The translations under genes and the position numbers were made by a program. This document shows, in pieces, positions 20,849 through 34,475 of a stretch of 34,475 nt of DNA. The DNA comes from Gryganskiella cystojenkinii (taxonomy: Eukaryota > Mortierellomycota > Mortierellomycetes > Mortierellales > Mortierellaceae). Under the pieces are notes generated by a model, which ran no database searches, was not told the origin of the DNA, and saw only the letters and a program-made list of their open reading frames with translations. The stretch covers positions 12,217 to 46,691 of the forward strand of contig JAAAIG010000227.1 of assembly GCA_015852425.1 (NCBI GenBank). The letters are read 5' to 3'. Every line of letters starts with the position of its first letter. Position 1 is the first letter of the stretch.

Positions 20849-23800
20849 GATCGTGCTGGGTAAGATGGTGAGAAGGAGAAAGTGAACAAAAGAGAACTGA
20901 AATAAGTGAGTATGCTGAACAAAACTAAAAATCCTCCGAGGAGGAAATAAATAGGAAATTGAAATGCAAGATCCCCGATTCCCCCTCCAAAAGCTGTTCG
21001 AGCAACACTTCACCCCCAACAAAGATGTGAAAAAAAAAAAATTGAGCCGGGAGGACAGATTCTGGATCTAGCTCCCTTGGCGTCTTCAATGTCCACAAAC
21101 GTACTCTGTTGCACCAATTAAATGTTGACGATCGTGAAGGAAAGTCCTTGACAAACGTAAGGAGATGTCGTGTAAATTGTGGTTGTGGGGAGGAGAGAAA
21201 GAAGGTTAATTGTTTCATGACTTCACAACACAAAATGAGATTGTATCTCGGTGAGGATAAAAAACAATAAAAGGTACATAGACACACAAGCCAAGCTCTC
21301 GATTTTTTTTTATGTTATCTCTCTTTCTTTCCCTTTCCCCTTCCTCCTCCCCTGTCTCTCTATCTCGACCGTAAAGGTCGTCGTACAAAGAGAGGGCTAT
21401 CCAAATAATCAATATATCCATATCAATGCTCTTTCTCGTACAAAAACCATTGCCCACCCANNNNNNNNNNAAGAATACGTTTTTGTAAACCACAAGAGGA
21501 AGGGAGGGAGTAACGAGAGCTTTTGCGTATTTGCGGGAGAAAGGATAGGGAAGAGGGCGGAGAGTAAGTTGGTTGCTACTCAAAATTCTAAGCCATTTAA
21601 CGGTCCAGCGGTGGCTGGAGAGCACTGGTGACAAATAGTTAACGCCAAAAAAAAAAAAAATGCATAAAGGTGGATTTAGATGGATGTTGAGAAAACTTAC
21701 TACTGCAGTTCGGAAGACTTCTGGTGCGTTAATGATGGGGTGGTTACAGCGCGTCACGAACGTGAATGTGGGGTTGGGAGCAAAAGTGGGTCGCGTGAAC
21801 AATATGGGAACTTTCGATGAAGGCAAGGGGAATCCGGTTAACGGCGGAGGGGTAAAATATTGGTCAAGGAGAATGGACAGGTTAAAGTCTCTTCAGTGGG
21901 GAAGACGATGAATGGTCGGTGCGGTGGTGTTGCTCAGAGACAAAGGTTTAGGGGGAGTGAAGTGCAGAGTGGAGGGTGCGAGAAGGATCGACAAAGACTG
22001 ACATACAACAAGCACAAGGATTGGAAGGTTGCTCAAGAAGGTGCTGAAGGTGGTTTTAGGAGTGCAGGTCGATAGGACAGACAGAAGGCGAGCAAAACGT
22101 GAAGAATAAAGCGGAAAAGAAGTGAAAAGGAGAACAAAGAGCGATGTCAAGTAAACAACAAAAAAAGCGAAAAAACAAAGGCCATGGCCCAACCAACCAG
22201 AGCAGTGTTTGTCAGAATCTCTTCATCGCTTCTTTTTATTTTTTGACTTTATTATTTGTTTGTTGATAAGATGGCTTGAGTGTCAACAGAAGATGGCCGC
22301 CGTTTCCCAACCCACTTCAAGCGCACGCACATGCAACCAGACAGAGGCGACGCCTTTCCGTACTGTGAAAATGAAGACCCGGCTTTGTTTTTCTACAGAC
22401 CTCTTTCCGCACCTCTTTATTTTTTTTGGTTTGTGTTGTGTTTTCTTTTACTGTTGGGCAAAGAGGTAAACCTTTTTTTTTTTTTTGTAGTTGGTGCCAC
22501 AAGTTTTTGAATAGGGCGGGAAAGAGTAAGAAGGCACTACCTTTAAAAAAGTCAGGGGTACGATGGAGAGAGTACCCATACGGAAGGCATTGTTGTCTCC
22601 TCTTTGCGTGCCGGTTCCCAGCAACTTAAAAAACACTAGAACGAGAACAGGAGTTGACTAAAGAATGAGAACTTCGCCGAGTTCTTAAAAATCATCTCTC
22701 GCGAAGGTAAGAATCGACTGAATAATGCTCTCTAACTGAAGCTTTATTTGTGATCGAGTCTTTGTTTTTTGGTTGCTTGGACATGGCTCCGCCCCTCCTC
22801 CATCTTCCGACGTAGGGGTACCGATTCCATGTTTCTGGTCGTTGCTCGCGATGCAAGAAAAATTTGCAAGCCAAAATTCATAATCTCTTACAATCAGCCT
22901 ATGAAATATTTTAATGTTTTTTGATCGCGATGAAGATTTTTGTTGTTTTTTGTGGTTGGTAGACCACTCAAATTTTTTTATAATGAAAAAGACATTCGAA
23001 ACTGTGCACGGCACTAAAAGAGCTTCTCGGGTTGCACAGCAAGAGCGCAAAAAAAGAAAGAACAAAAAAGTGTGAGAAGAAAGGGCTCATTTTTTCTTTT
23101 TTTTCTTTGTGGGGGAGGAAACTAAACTCGGCAAGGAAAAAAGAACATAAATAGTATTTCAGGGCAAAGAAGATGTGGCCTGATTTTTTTTTTTCTTGTC
23201 GGTCTCTTTGAGTTTGTGTGCATTCAGGGCTATCCTTTTTCTTTTGAAGCAACCGGCTCTTGATCGAATTCTATACTGTGGAGGACAGGGGATGAAGAGA
23301 AAGGATCTTGGCTAATTTCCAAGAGTTTGAAGAACAAGAACAACAAAAGCCAGATTTCTTGTAGCGCCAACATCCAAAATACCCAAAGCCCAAGTTTGAA
23401 GTCTGGACTCTTTTATTTAGTTCTTTCAATGTGCATGTGTTTGTTCTTTTTCGTTCTCTCCACGATTACCGACGGTTCTTTGGATTTATGACTAAGGTGT
23501 CATTCCTCGAGAGACTTCTCCACTGATCACTTTCCAGAACATGCGATCCACTGTCTCCTTTTCTTGAAGTCAATCGTGTAGTGTTGCTCACACGCCACTG
23601 ATGATCGTGCGCTGTGTGAGTGCACGAGGATAAACTGTTAGTAAGGGGTTTCTTTCAACTTTCTTTTCTTCTTTCTGCCGCAGAAAGTGAACAGTCAACA
23701 ACCGCATGGAATATGCATGGTCTCTGAGTCTTGATCAATAATGAGTATTTGTACTCTCTACTTTGTTTTGTTATTGTTATTGATGTCGTTGTTGATATTT

Positions 23801-25008
23801 AATGTTTTTACCCCGCGGCGTCGAACCCTCGTTGCCTTTTGAAATAATTCTATTCTTTGGGTCGATATTAGACGGCTTGCATATCGTGTCCTCTTCAGAT
23901 AGTGTGTTCACACCCTCGACTCTCCTTTCTCTTTCTCACTCTCTTTTGTTAAACTGTTTCCTTCACCATCACCTTTCACTTACTGCCCGCGCTTCCTCGG
24001 ACTAAGAACCAGAACCCAGCATGTCAAGGTCAATACTAACAAAGAAAAAAATAAAACTTCGACAAAGATAATTCAAGGTAACAATGAGGCGAGGAGGGGA
24101 AATATGCTTTGATGACATTTCATATGTGTTTCTTATTTATTATTATATCGTAATCTTTCGATGAGCGCGGCCCATTTGTGTTCTTGTGTGGCCAACATCT
24201 ACCTTTCGGAAAGATCCGAACACAGAATCAATGGAAGGCCGAAATATGCCCGAGAGAGAGACCATATCGCCGTCATTGAACTGAGCAAAAACAGAAGGGC
24301 AAAAAAAAGGATAGAGAACCATGGACTCTGACGCGTTCCAGACGCGTCGGACAGTTCGTATAAAGTGTTGCAGTCATCACTACTGTTGAGGATCCTCATG
24401 GGAAAGTCGTTGCGAAAGCACTTTTTGCGTACCCTTGCGCGGATACTGGCGTCAACACATCCCTTGTACAAGGTAATCGGAGGGCGCGGTCTTCCTTGAG
24501 AAATAAATCAACGAAAAATCGAGAGCTTGAATTCTATTGCGGGCACAGGTAAGAGTGTAAAACCCTCGCAGCTTGAACATGTGCATAATGCTTTGACCTT
24601 CGACGACGGCAACCTTGCGCGGGGGCGTGTGAGTGCGGAGCATATAAATAATCAAGAGAACAACAGTCAGTTGGTGGAGAAACAACACTAATTGTGCTGA
24701 CCGATTTGTGCAACCTTGGGCCTCTCCACACCTCCTCTCTGTTTGACAACAAACCGCCAACAATACAGGGAAAAAAAGACTCCACATTTTTTTTTTTTGG
24801 AGGATTGATTGTCTCTCACATGCCAACGCGGCCTTTCCTCACTTCCAGTTTATTGCCAAGTAACTGGTTTCCTCAGTAAACAGAAAAGAGAGTCCAGATG
24901 CAAGAGCAGAAATATCCCATTCAAGTACACTTTTTTTTTACAACACAGAATGTTTTTTTAATTAGAAGGGGGAGGAAAAGAGGAAAAAACGAGAATGGAT
25001 TTTATCTT
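20849..25008. other. Intergenic region with no supported gene
   Basis: About 4.1 kb between the Gln-rich gene (promoter side) and the 3' end of the Stm1-like gene. Frames on both strands are short, low complexity or cross the N gap, and none resembles a known protein. It contains several long T homopolymers (for example near 22475 and 23185). I saw no tRNA-like internal promoter pairs and no terminal repeats. Confidence 0.45.
21461..21470. other. Assembly gap (10 N)
   Basis: Ten consecutive Ns interrupt the intergenic sequence. The true length of missing sequence is unknown, so any frame spanning this point is unreliable. Confidence 0.99.
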
Positions 25009-26683
25009 TTACTTGGAGCCGAGGCTGGGGAAGAGGTTGGTGTCATCGACGTTGACAACAGCGCCGCGGGGGGCAGCACCACGGCGAGGGGCAGCACCAC
25101 CACGGGGAGCACCGCCACGGGCACCACCACGGGCACCACGCTCACCACGACCGCCACGGGCAGCAACGGGCTCACGGGCGGGCTCGGTGTAACGGACCTC
25201 AATATCCTTGATCAAGACCTTAGACTCCTTCTTGCCCTTCTTGGCCTTGGCAACAGAGTCAGCGCGCATCTTGATGAAGTCACCAGTCTCCTCAATAGTG
25301 AGGACCTTGGTGTCCTTCCACTGGGAGTTATCGGCACCAGCGTTGGCAGAGCGAGCCTCGGGAAGAGCGATCTTCAAGGCCTTGGCAGCCTTCTCGGCGA
25401 GGTAGTCCTCAAGGGTCTTGACGACGGGCTCGGGGACAGCGGGCTCAGCAGCCTCGACAGCAACAGCCTCGACAGCGCTAAATTGAGACATATAAGTAAT
25501 TGATGGTAAAACAGATGAGTCTCCTGTTTTTTCAAAAAGCCCACCCATGTCCAGAATTGTTGTATGGCGTCACCAAGGGTCTTTCAGTGCTGAAAATGAC
25601 TCTTTGCTCGCCATTCACAGACAAGATCCTAGATGAGTGGTGATCTCCCAAGGATGACTCTTCAACTTACACCTCAGCATCCTTCTCACCCTCGAGGGCA
25701 GCGGTGGTGGCATCACCGGCAATGCGGTGCTCCTTCTTGTCGCTGTTCTCAATACCGGTACCGGAGTGACGGTCGAGACCACCATGGCGACCACCACGGG
25801 GAGCGCGGGGAGCACGGGGAGCACGGGGAGCGGCACCATCGCGGGGAGCGCGATCGAAGCGGGGTCCACGAGGAGCTATTTGAAAGACGGCGCAGGCACA
25901 AGAGTTGGGTCCATGATGTTAATGACGAGGCTCTTAGCTGTACGGAAGACAGGCGATATAATTTCTTTTGATCCTTCCACGTATTCCTTGCGGTTCAGCG
26001 ACTGGATTAATTGGGCGTAAGATGTCGAAAGACTAACTGGGGCCGTCGGGTCTGCTCACGATGGTCCTCAGTATAAGGCTTAGTCGAAGACGTTGTCGTA
26101 GAAGGTCTATGGTTCCTGAGGTAAATGTTGCTGAAGACGAATAACCTCCTTGCCGTTGGCCAGCGCGAAACATATGGTGCTGGCCGGTACAACTGCAGAG
26201 GACAGTGCCAAAAAAGCTTGCCATCCGATCTACGGCTTGAGATCAAGGGTTCCTCCTGGAATGCGGTGATTCCTGGTCCTAGTGGTTCCTGAAGGATCGA
26301 GTTCTTTTAGACGATCTGCTTCACCGACAGCGTTGCGATCGTGACTAGATTGATCTCTTTATCACCATCGCTACGATGTCAGCATCGTCGTTGTTTTGAG
26401 TGTTCCTGATTGTTCCCTTCTTTTGCCGTCTTTGAAAGCCCGATCCTGTGCTGAACTGACTGCTGGTTTGCCTGTGTCGAAAGAGTAAGTCCTTACCATC
26501 ACCATCTCTGGGCTTGTTGTTGCGGGCACCCTCCTTGCGGGGGGGCTTGTTGTCAACGGGCTTGGAGGCAGCAGCCGAGGCCTTAGGAGCAGCGGGCTTG
26601 ACTTCCTTCTTGACGGCGGGGACCTGGATGGTCTGATCCTGAGCGTCGTCGTTGAGAAGGTCAAAGATATTTGTAGACGCCAT
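25009..26683 (-). CDS. STM1: Stm1/SERBP1 (HABP4)-like ribosome- and RNA-binding protein
   Basis: Three exons (26683-26497, 25875-25671, 25477-25009) give 286 aa, close to yeast Stm1 (273). The family binds idle 80S ribosomes, clamps the subunits in stress and binds RNA. The N-terminus MASTNIFDLLNDD matches the FDLL start of the family. Residues 20-62 are Lys/Ala/Pro-rich. Residues 64-95 carry APR repeats and Arg/Gly. DRHSGTG (97-103) followed by KK is the core HABP4 motif. The middle contains LEDYLAEKAAK, like the LQDYL segment of Stm1. RG/RGG repeats at 238-269 suit RNA binding and arginine methylation. The C-terminus LFPSLGSK matches the family ending LPSL. The motif order leaves little doubt about the family. 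Intron 1 is long (621 nt) and odd (see findings); intron 2 is 193 nt. Cytosolic. Confidence 0.92.
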
Positions 26684-27416
26684 TGCCTGTTTGTTGTCAA
26701 CGAGGAGAGAAATAGTAGAGGAAGGGGAGGGGGTCATCGTTAATGGGTTGGGTCTCTCTGCTGTTTTTTTCTGATCCCAGTCGATTTGATTTGATTTCTG
26801 ATGATCTCGCCTTTCGACCTGTGATTCCAAAAGTCAAAAAAGTGACCCCTAGGAGTCTCGATCACGGTTTTTCGAGTCTACGAGTCAAAAGAGAGGAAGG
26901 ATGTCGATCCTGATGCTAAGGATGAGTCCTGAAGATGGCCTTCTTGACAATGGATGGCATCGTTATCGACATCGGATGGCCTGGTGAAGCAATGGATGTG
27001 CATCGATGAGGACAAGGTCGGATCGAGTGCATTCTGTGCTGTGATTGGCTGGATGTCGGTCCTGAGTCGAAATAGAGTACTCAAATTCAATTCAATAATC
27101 CGCTCGTTCGTTGGTAGGACGTGAGGCCGCACCTGTTTCTAAATTGGTTGAGAAGGAACACAAATTTGCTGCCTGGAGCTCCCTTTTTTTAGTTCTCCCT
27201 CAGGGTGCTGATGTGGCTGAGCTCAATTTCTCTTCTTTTTTTTGTTTGTCTGTGATCTGTGCCTTTTTACTTTTTATCCACGTTTTTTTTGGCATTTACT
27301 TTTCATTGATGCAACAGATATTGTCGGCATGCTGATGATTATTTGTTTTTGTTTTATTGTTTGTTCGTTTATGGTAAGGGTCATTAAAAATGCGAATTAA
27401 AAAAAAAGAACATAAT
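26684..27416. promoter_or_regulatory. Spacer between malic enzyme and STM1-like gene
   Basis: These 730 bases lie between the malic enzyme stop and the ATG of the Stm1-like gene, both on the minus strand, and must hold the malic enzyme 3' end and the promoter/leader of the next gene. The 27230-27416 part is T-rich on the plus strand. A frame at 26878-27132 has no recognisable content. No clear TATA seen. Confidence 0.4.
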
Positions 27417-30563
<3,147 letters not shown>

Positions 30564-32567
30564 GGTGAAGAAAAAGTGGGGTGTGTAATGAGTAAGGCCG
30601 AAGAATGCAATAACAAGAGGCTGATCAACAGACGACTTGGAATGAGAGAGTGGGAGAGTGGGAGAGAGTGGAGGAGGATAAGTGAGTAAGGATAAGAATG
30701 GAGAGGAGAGGCAAGTGTGGAGAGAGTAGAAAAACAAACGTAGCAACAAAACTAAGAAAAAGGAAGAACAAAAAAAGAGGGACAATCTTTGTTGTTTCTT
30801 TTATTTGTGTCTGAGAGATAACCACAAGAAAGCGCTCAAAATGAATTGAAGGATTGAATTGAAAAACAATATTGGTCGCACTGTGGGCGACTTGCCTCTT
30901 TTGGGGAGGTCTTCCTTTCTTCTTTTCCCCTCACAAACAACCATCATCATCGATATCGTTTTATCCTCTCCTTCCCCACGCTGTGCCATTTGCACGCTTT
31001 GTTTGTGTCAAGAAAACTTTTCTTCAAAAGGTAGGTCTTCCCCACCGGAACAAGCAGGGATCGGTCATGGCCAAGGGAATAACAGAAAAAATGAATGAAT
31101 TCCTCTAAAGGACTGGAGGTGATGTTGGTTCACGATCGATTGTGGCCATTATTTGTTTTCGTACTTGCTCCAATTTGTTGATGGATCACAACAAAAGAAG
31201 CCCTGCCCTGGTCCAAGCAAAAAAAACCATAAAAACAAAAAGGGCACAAAAGCCGTGGAGAATTACGGAAAGAAGGCGAGCGCTCTCACCCACAATTTTG
31301 TCTCGACTTTTATCATGAAAGCGCTCTTACTCCACCTTTTTCACTGCCCACTATTCCGAACCCGGCTTTCGGTCGACTTGCCCGTCCTTGGACTACATTG
31401 CCCTTTCGACCTGAATCCTATTTTGCAATTCGACAAACAACCTCCCTTTCGTTCCCGAGACTCAGCCGGTTTGCTGTTCAACCTTCAGGCGATCGTCAGT
31501 GCAGGAACAAATTACGATCGTTCCTCATTCGTCCTTGGCGCGCGATGTTGTTTTATTTTTCGTCGATGCTCCTTCCTCTTGAATTTAGCCCCGTTCATGC
31601 GCTCTTCACTTCTCTTCGTCACTAAACACTCGTCCTCCAACGTCTTGTCTCTCCAGTCGAACCCTCGAAGCTTTACCTGCCACGTGTACTCTTTTGAATG
31701 ACATGCAACAGCGACAATGTAGACCCCATTATCAAACAACAAGGTGGTGAGGTTGAAGGTTACTGTACCCTAAAAATTCTAGGCGCGAAGCTAAAAACAC
31801 CCCTTTGCCCCCGAAAGAAGGAACAGTTAATTTGTACTTCTTAAGCAAACTACATCATCGGTCAGGCACGTACGCTTCTTCTTCATCCCTTACATAAGGC
31901 GACCCATCATCCTTTTCGCCTCAACAGGAAGAAAAGGATTCTTTGGCTAATGGGAATGCCACAAAGCTCAGTTTCGCCAACAAAATAATAGGGCAGGTGT
32001 GTCCGTGGACTTGTTCTCTCATCTTGTCGGATTCCGAAGAAGGCCTGCCAGGCAGCTCATCAACACAGCTGTATCTCTTCCACATAACCTGATACCTTTC
32101 TTGTTATGCCCCTGTCCAAAAAAAAAACTCTGGACTCGAAAAGGGTGAGACCTTCTTGTGTCTTCTTTTTCAAGTCCCAGTGACATTTTTTTGAGAGGGA
32201 AACAAACGTAAACCATAAAACGTGGAGAAAGTCGTAGGATACGAATAGAAAAAAGAGGGCAGCGATCTCCCCGAAATTCAAACCAAGACTACGAGAGCTG
32301 GGTCTGAAAAGAGATAAGGAATTTCAAGTTCAGTCTCTTTTTTTGGATGTTCTGCATGTCAATTGTGCGGAAATATGGCGCTAAAGCTACGTCCAGTTCT
32401 TCCGAATATCGCTTATACTACATCACATGACCAGCGGTACTTTTGTTATTTCCTGTCGATTTTGCTTGGAAATAAAGGAGTCGGAGTTGAGCCCAAGTAC
32501 TAAATGTTTCGTACCAAGTGGGGTGGAAGTCATAAAGTTTGGATGTTTGTTGATTGTTTTTGATCGA
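30564..32567. other. Intergenic region, malic enzyme promoter side
   Basis: This region starts with the purine-rich (plus strand) leader of the malic enzyme gene (30640-30780). The largest frame, 31153-31701 plus (182 codons), has irregular composition and no recognisable domain, so I do not call it a gene. No RNA gene or repeat stands out. Confidence 0.4.
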
Positions 32568-32831
32568 TCAGTTACTTTGCTGTGAGTGCGAAGGCAGAGT
32601 TGCCCAGAGTCGCCTGATTTTTCCTATTTCCAAAGACCAGAGGGCCTGGACAATGAACGCATAGACAATGAACGACCAAGAGGAGAGTAGGAGAATTAGC
32701 CTACAATGAATCAACTCTCTGTCATTTATTTTTCGGGCTGCTTTGTAACTCGACCCAGGGTACAGAAAGCCGGCAATGAAAACGCCAGCAGTAATACCTG
32801 CCAATATCGAGACGTTTCCTTCAGCCCCTTC
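32568..32831 (-). pseudogene. Possible TB2/DP1/HVA22 (REEP)-like fragment
   Basis: A minus-strand frame reads a hydrophobic stretch, then LYPGSSYKAARKIND, then a second hydrophobic stretch ending YAFIVQALWSLE. The order of membrane hairpin, YPxxxSYKA motif, second hairpin and final Glu resembles the start of TB2/DP1/HVA22 proteins, which shape tubular endoplasmic reticulum. Between the KA motif and the second hairpin there are about 11 more residues than I expect, there is no ATG, and the usual PFYYExK continuation is not clearly found. It may be a decayed copy, one exon of an intron-containing gene, or a coincidence. Confidence 0.22.
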
Positions 32832-33180
32832 TCAGGAAAAAAGTCTTGATCTGGCCGATGTGCGATGAAAAGACCAATAATGAGTCAAGGCACCAACTTT
32901 GCTTCGTCTCCGTTGGTGGATCAATCCAGTCAGGGAGTCCTGATTAGCCTCTTTAACAACCCAATGAACAGAGTTGTTGGCGCCTCTGGGCTGTGGTGAT
33001 TGAATACGATCATCTCAAGCGCTATCTATCGATGTTGCGGTTCAGGATGAGAAGGTAAAGGGAGGTCGGTGGCTCCGCCAAAAGAAAACAAGAGAACGTG
33101 AAAGAAGAGAAAATTGGTGGCGAACCTTTGGAAAGCTAGTCACGTTTTCCAGATTCCCATAAGGGGATGCTCGGCGTCAG

Positions 33181-33218
33181 AACTTCTTCTCTCTCTCTTT
33201 TCGAATTTAGCAGCAACC
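33181..33218 (+). promoter_or_regulatory. Polypyrimidine tract just before the RACK1 start
   Basis: A C/T run followed by ATTTAG ends 8 bases before the ATG. It could be a TOP-like transcription start tract, common for ribosome-associated genes, or the 3' end of a 5'UTR intron. A possible donor GTAAAG lies near 33055. The two readings cannot be separated here. Confidence 0.3.
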
Positions 33219-34475
33219 ATGTCTACTGAGTCGCTTCACTACCGCGGACAGCTCGCCGGTGCGTCATTATTTCTTCGTCTCGAAGCATCGAAGACATGGA
33301 GGATGTTATCGCCAAAGAGGAATACAACACAGGAAACGAATATCATCAAAAATGATGATCGATGGATAACTTTAGCTTTCCATAAATGATGGATACGCTC
33401 GATATAAGCAAAAGGAATCCGCTTTCGGACTCCCATGCTACAATCGCGCAGAAAGAATATCATTACCCACTACTCGGACCAATGGCAATTACAACCAAAC
33501 ATCTAGCCAGCGTTTTTTACATCCCATCGACACTGATCGACAAACCTACTGTTCAATCAGGGGTCATGAACCTATCATCAATCTCTCTTATGGATGGCAA
33601 AGAAGGATGCTGTGCTGAAATGACATTATATGCGGTTGATCAGGAACGACTCGAAAGATCAGAAGGGAGTCGATCGCTGGAAAATGAATCGATCTTATCG
33701 TCACCTAGATGGAACTTTCACAGGAAATCTGAAGAGATCAAAGTAAACAGTCAAACTAACTCGACATCACCCTTTTTTTCATATGTCAATAGGTCATCGT
33801 GACTGGGTCACCGCCATCGCCACCACCGCCGAGGCCCCCAACATGATCTTGTCCTCCTCCCGTGGTACGTAAAAGGATTCAACAAACTGAGAACATCAGG
33901 AGTTCTTGGACACATGGATTGCGAACGAACGATTTGTTTTTCCAAGGACATATGTTATAATTCAATCACAGGGCTCAAAAAATAACGGCGAAGGAACCGC
34001 GTAAACGATTCTATTTGCAGAAGGACTGATTTCGTTTGCGCTTTGATACCTCTCTTAACAGACAAGTCCATCATTGTCTGGAACTTGGCTAACGATGACG
34101 AGGGTAACTTCGGTGTCCCCAAGAAGTCTCTCCACGGACACAACTCTGCTGTCCAGGATGTTGTCATCTCCTCCGATGGTCAGTTCGCCTTGTCCGCTTC
34201 CTGGGACAAGACCCTCCGTCTCTGGGACCTCAACACCGGTGCCACCACCCGTCGCTTCGTCGGTCACACCAACGATGTCCTCTCGGTCTCCTTCTCCGCT
34301 GACAACCGTCAGATCGTCTCCGGATCCCGCGACAAGACCATCAAGCTCTGGAACACCCTCGGTGAGTGCAAGTTCACCATCCAGGAGGATGGCCACACCG
34401 AGTGGGTCTCCTGCGTCCGCTTCTCCCCCAACCCCGCCAACCCCGTCATCGTTTCCGGAGGCTGGGACAAGGTCG
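33219..34475 (+). CDS. RACK1: RACK1/Cpc2/Asc1 WD-repeat ribosomal scaffold (3' truncated)
   Basis: RACK1 is a seven-bladed WD40 propeller on the head of the 40S subunit that links signalling to translation; the yeast orthologues are Asc1 and Cpc2. Exon 1 33219-33258, exon 2 33793-33864, exon 3 from 34062 to the window end give about 175 residues of the usual 315 or so. Start [15 protein letters not shown]. Blade 1: GHRDWVTAI...DKSIIVW. Blade 2: GHNSAVQDV...[11 protein letters not shown]. Blade 3: GHTNDVLSV...[11 protein letters not shown]. Blade 4: GHTEWVSCV...SGGWDK, cut by the edge. [12 protein letters not shown] and RFVGH are diagnostic. Introns 534 and 197 nt; the acceptor at 34061 is chosen because it alone restores SSSRDKSIIVW. 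Codon usage is strongly C-ending in exon 3, as expected for a highly expressed gene. RACK1 introns host C/D snoRNAs in several eukaryotes, but I found no convincing box pair here. Confidence 0.96.

Noticed and set aside
21215..21826. 203-codon minus-strand frame
   Set aside because: It crosses the ten-N gap, so continuity is not real evidence, and neither side resembles a protein.
25633..25971. Plus-strand frames rich in Gly/Arg/His opposite the STM1-like exons
   Set aside because: These are antisense shadows of the APR/RG-rich coding exon.
31153..31701. 182-codon plus-strand frame
   Set aside because: No domain, irregular mixture of basic and hydrophobic segments, no supporting start context or poly(A) signal that I could see. 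Weakly possible but not supportable.

Overview
This window is nuclear DNA from a fungus, most likely an early-diverging one (Mucoromycota, perhaps Mortierella-like). The evidence is a single-chain tryptophan synthase in alpha-beta order, an Stm1-type ribosome-associated protein, a Ran1/Sks1-type kinase, many short GT-AG introns with CTAAC-like branch sites, and long T- or A-rich spacers. The lineage is inferred from gene style only; the fungal assignment is firm. A run of ten Ns at 21461-21470 shows that this is a draft assembly.

Layout, left to right. (1) 1-428, minus: 5' end of a gene with a mitochondrial-type presequence, running off the left edge. (2) 1442-1870, plus: a small orphan gene with a probable 5'UTR intron, sharing a divergent promoter region with gene 1. 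(3) 2547-5260, plus: bifunctional tryptophan synthase (TRP5-like), seven exons, 694 aa, with two TGAGTCA (Gcn4/CPC1-type) sites upstream. (4) 5261-12666: a 7.4-kb stretch with no convincing gene, ending in a CCAAT/TATA promoter. (5) 12667-14586, plus: a Ran1/Pat1/Sks1-like Ser/Thr kinase, three exons, 359 aa. (6) 14587-17183: spacer with a 21-bp minisatellite. (7) 17529-20848, minus: a Gln/Ser/His-rich regulator-like protein, four exons, 987 aa, with a helical domain resembling the core-binding domain of tyrosine recombinases. Its frame stays open for 114 codons beyond an apparent TAA, and a poly(A) signal follows only the second stop. (8) 20849-25008: spacer with the assembly gap. (9) 25009-26683, minus: Stm1/SERBP1-like protein, three exons, 286 aa. 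(10) 27417-30563, minus: mitochondrial malic enzyme, six exons, 619 aa. (11) 30564-33218: spacer with a possible degenerate fragment resembling TB2/DP1/HVA22 proteins. (12) 33219 to the right edge, plus: RACK1/Cpc2/Asc1, truncated in its fourth WD repeat.

The genes are ordinary neighbours on a fungal chromosome, not an operon or cluster. They cover amino-acid synthesis (TRP5), carbon and redox metabolism (malic enzyme), ribosome regulation (Stm1, RACK1) and signalling (kinase). RACK1 orthologues repress general amino-acid control in yeasts, the pathway that would act on the TGAGTCA sites at TRP5, but nothing here shows a direct link. I found no rRNA, convincing tRNA, CRISPR array, intact transposon or virus-like gene. 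All exon models were worked out by eye from splice signals and family similarity.
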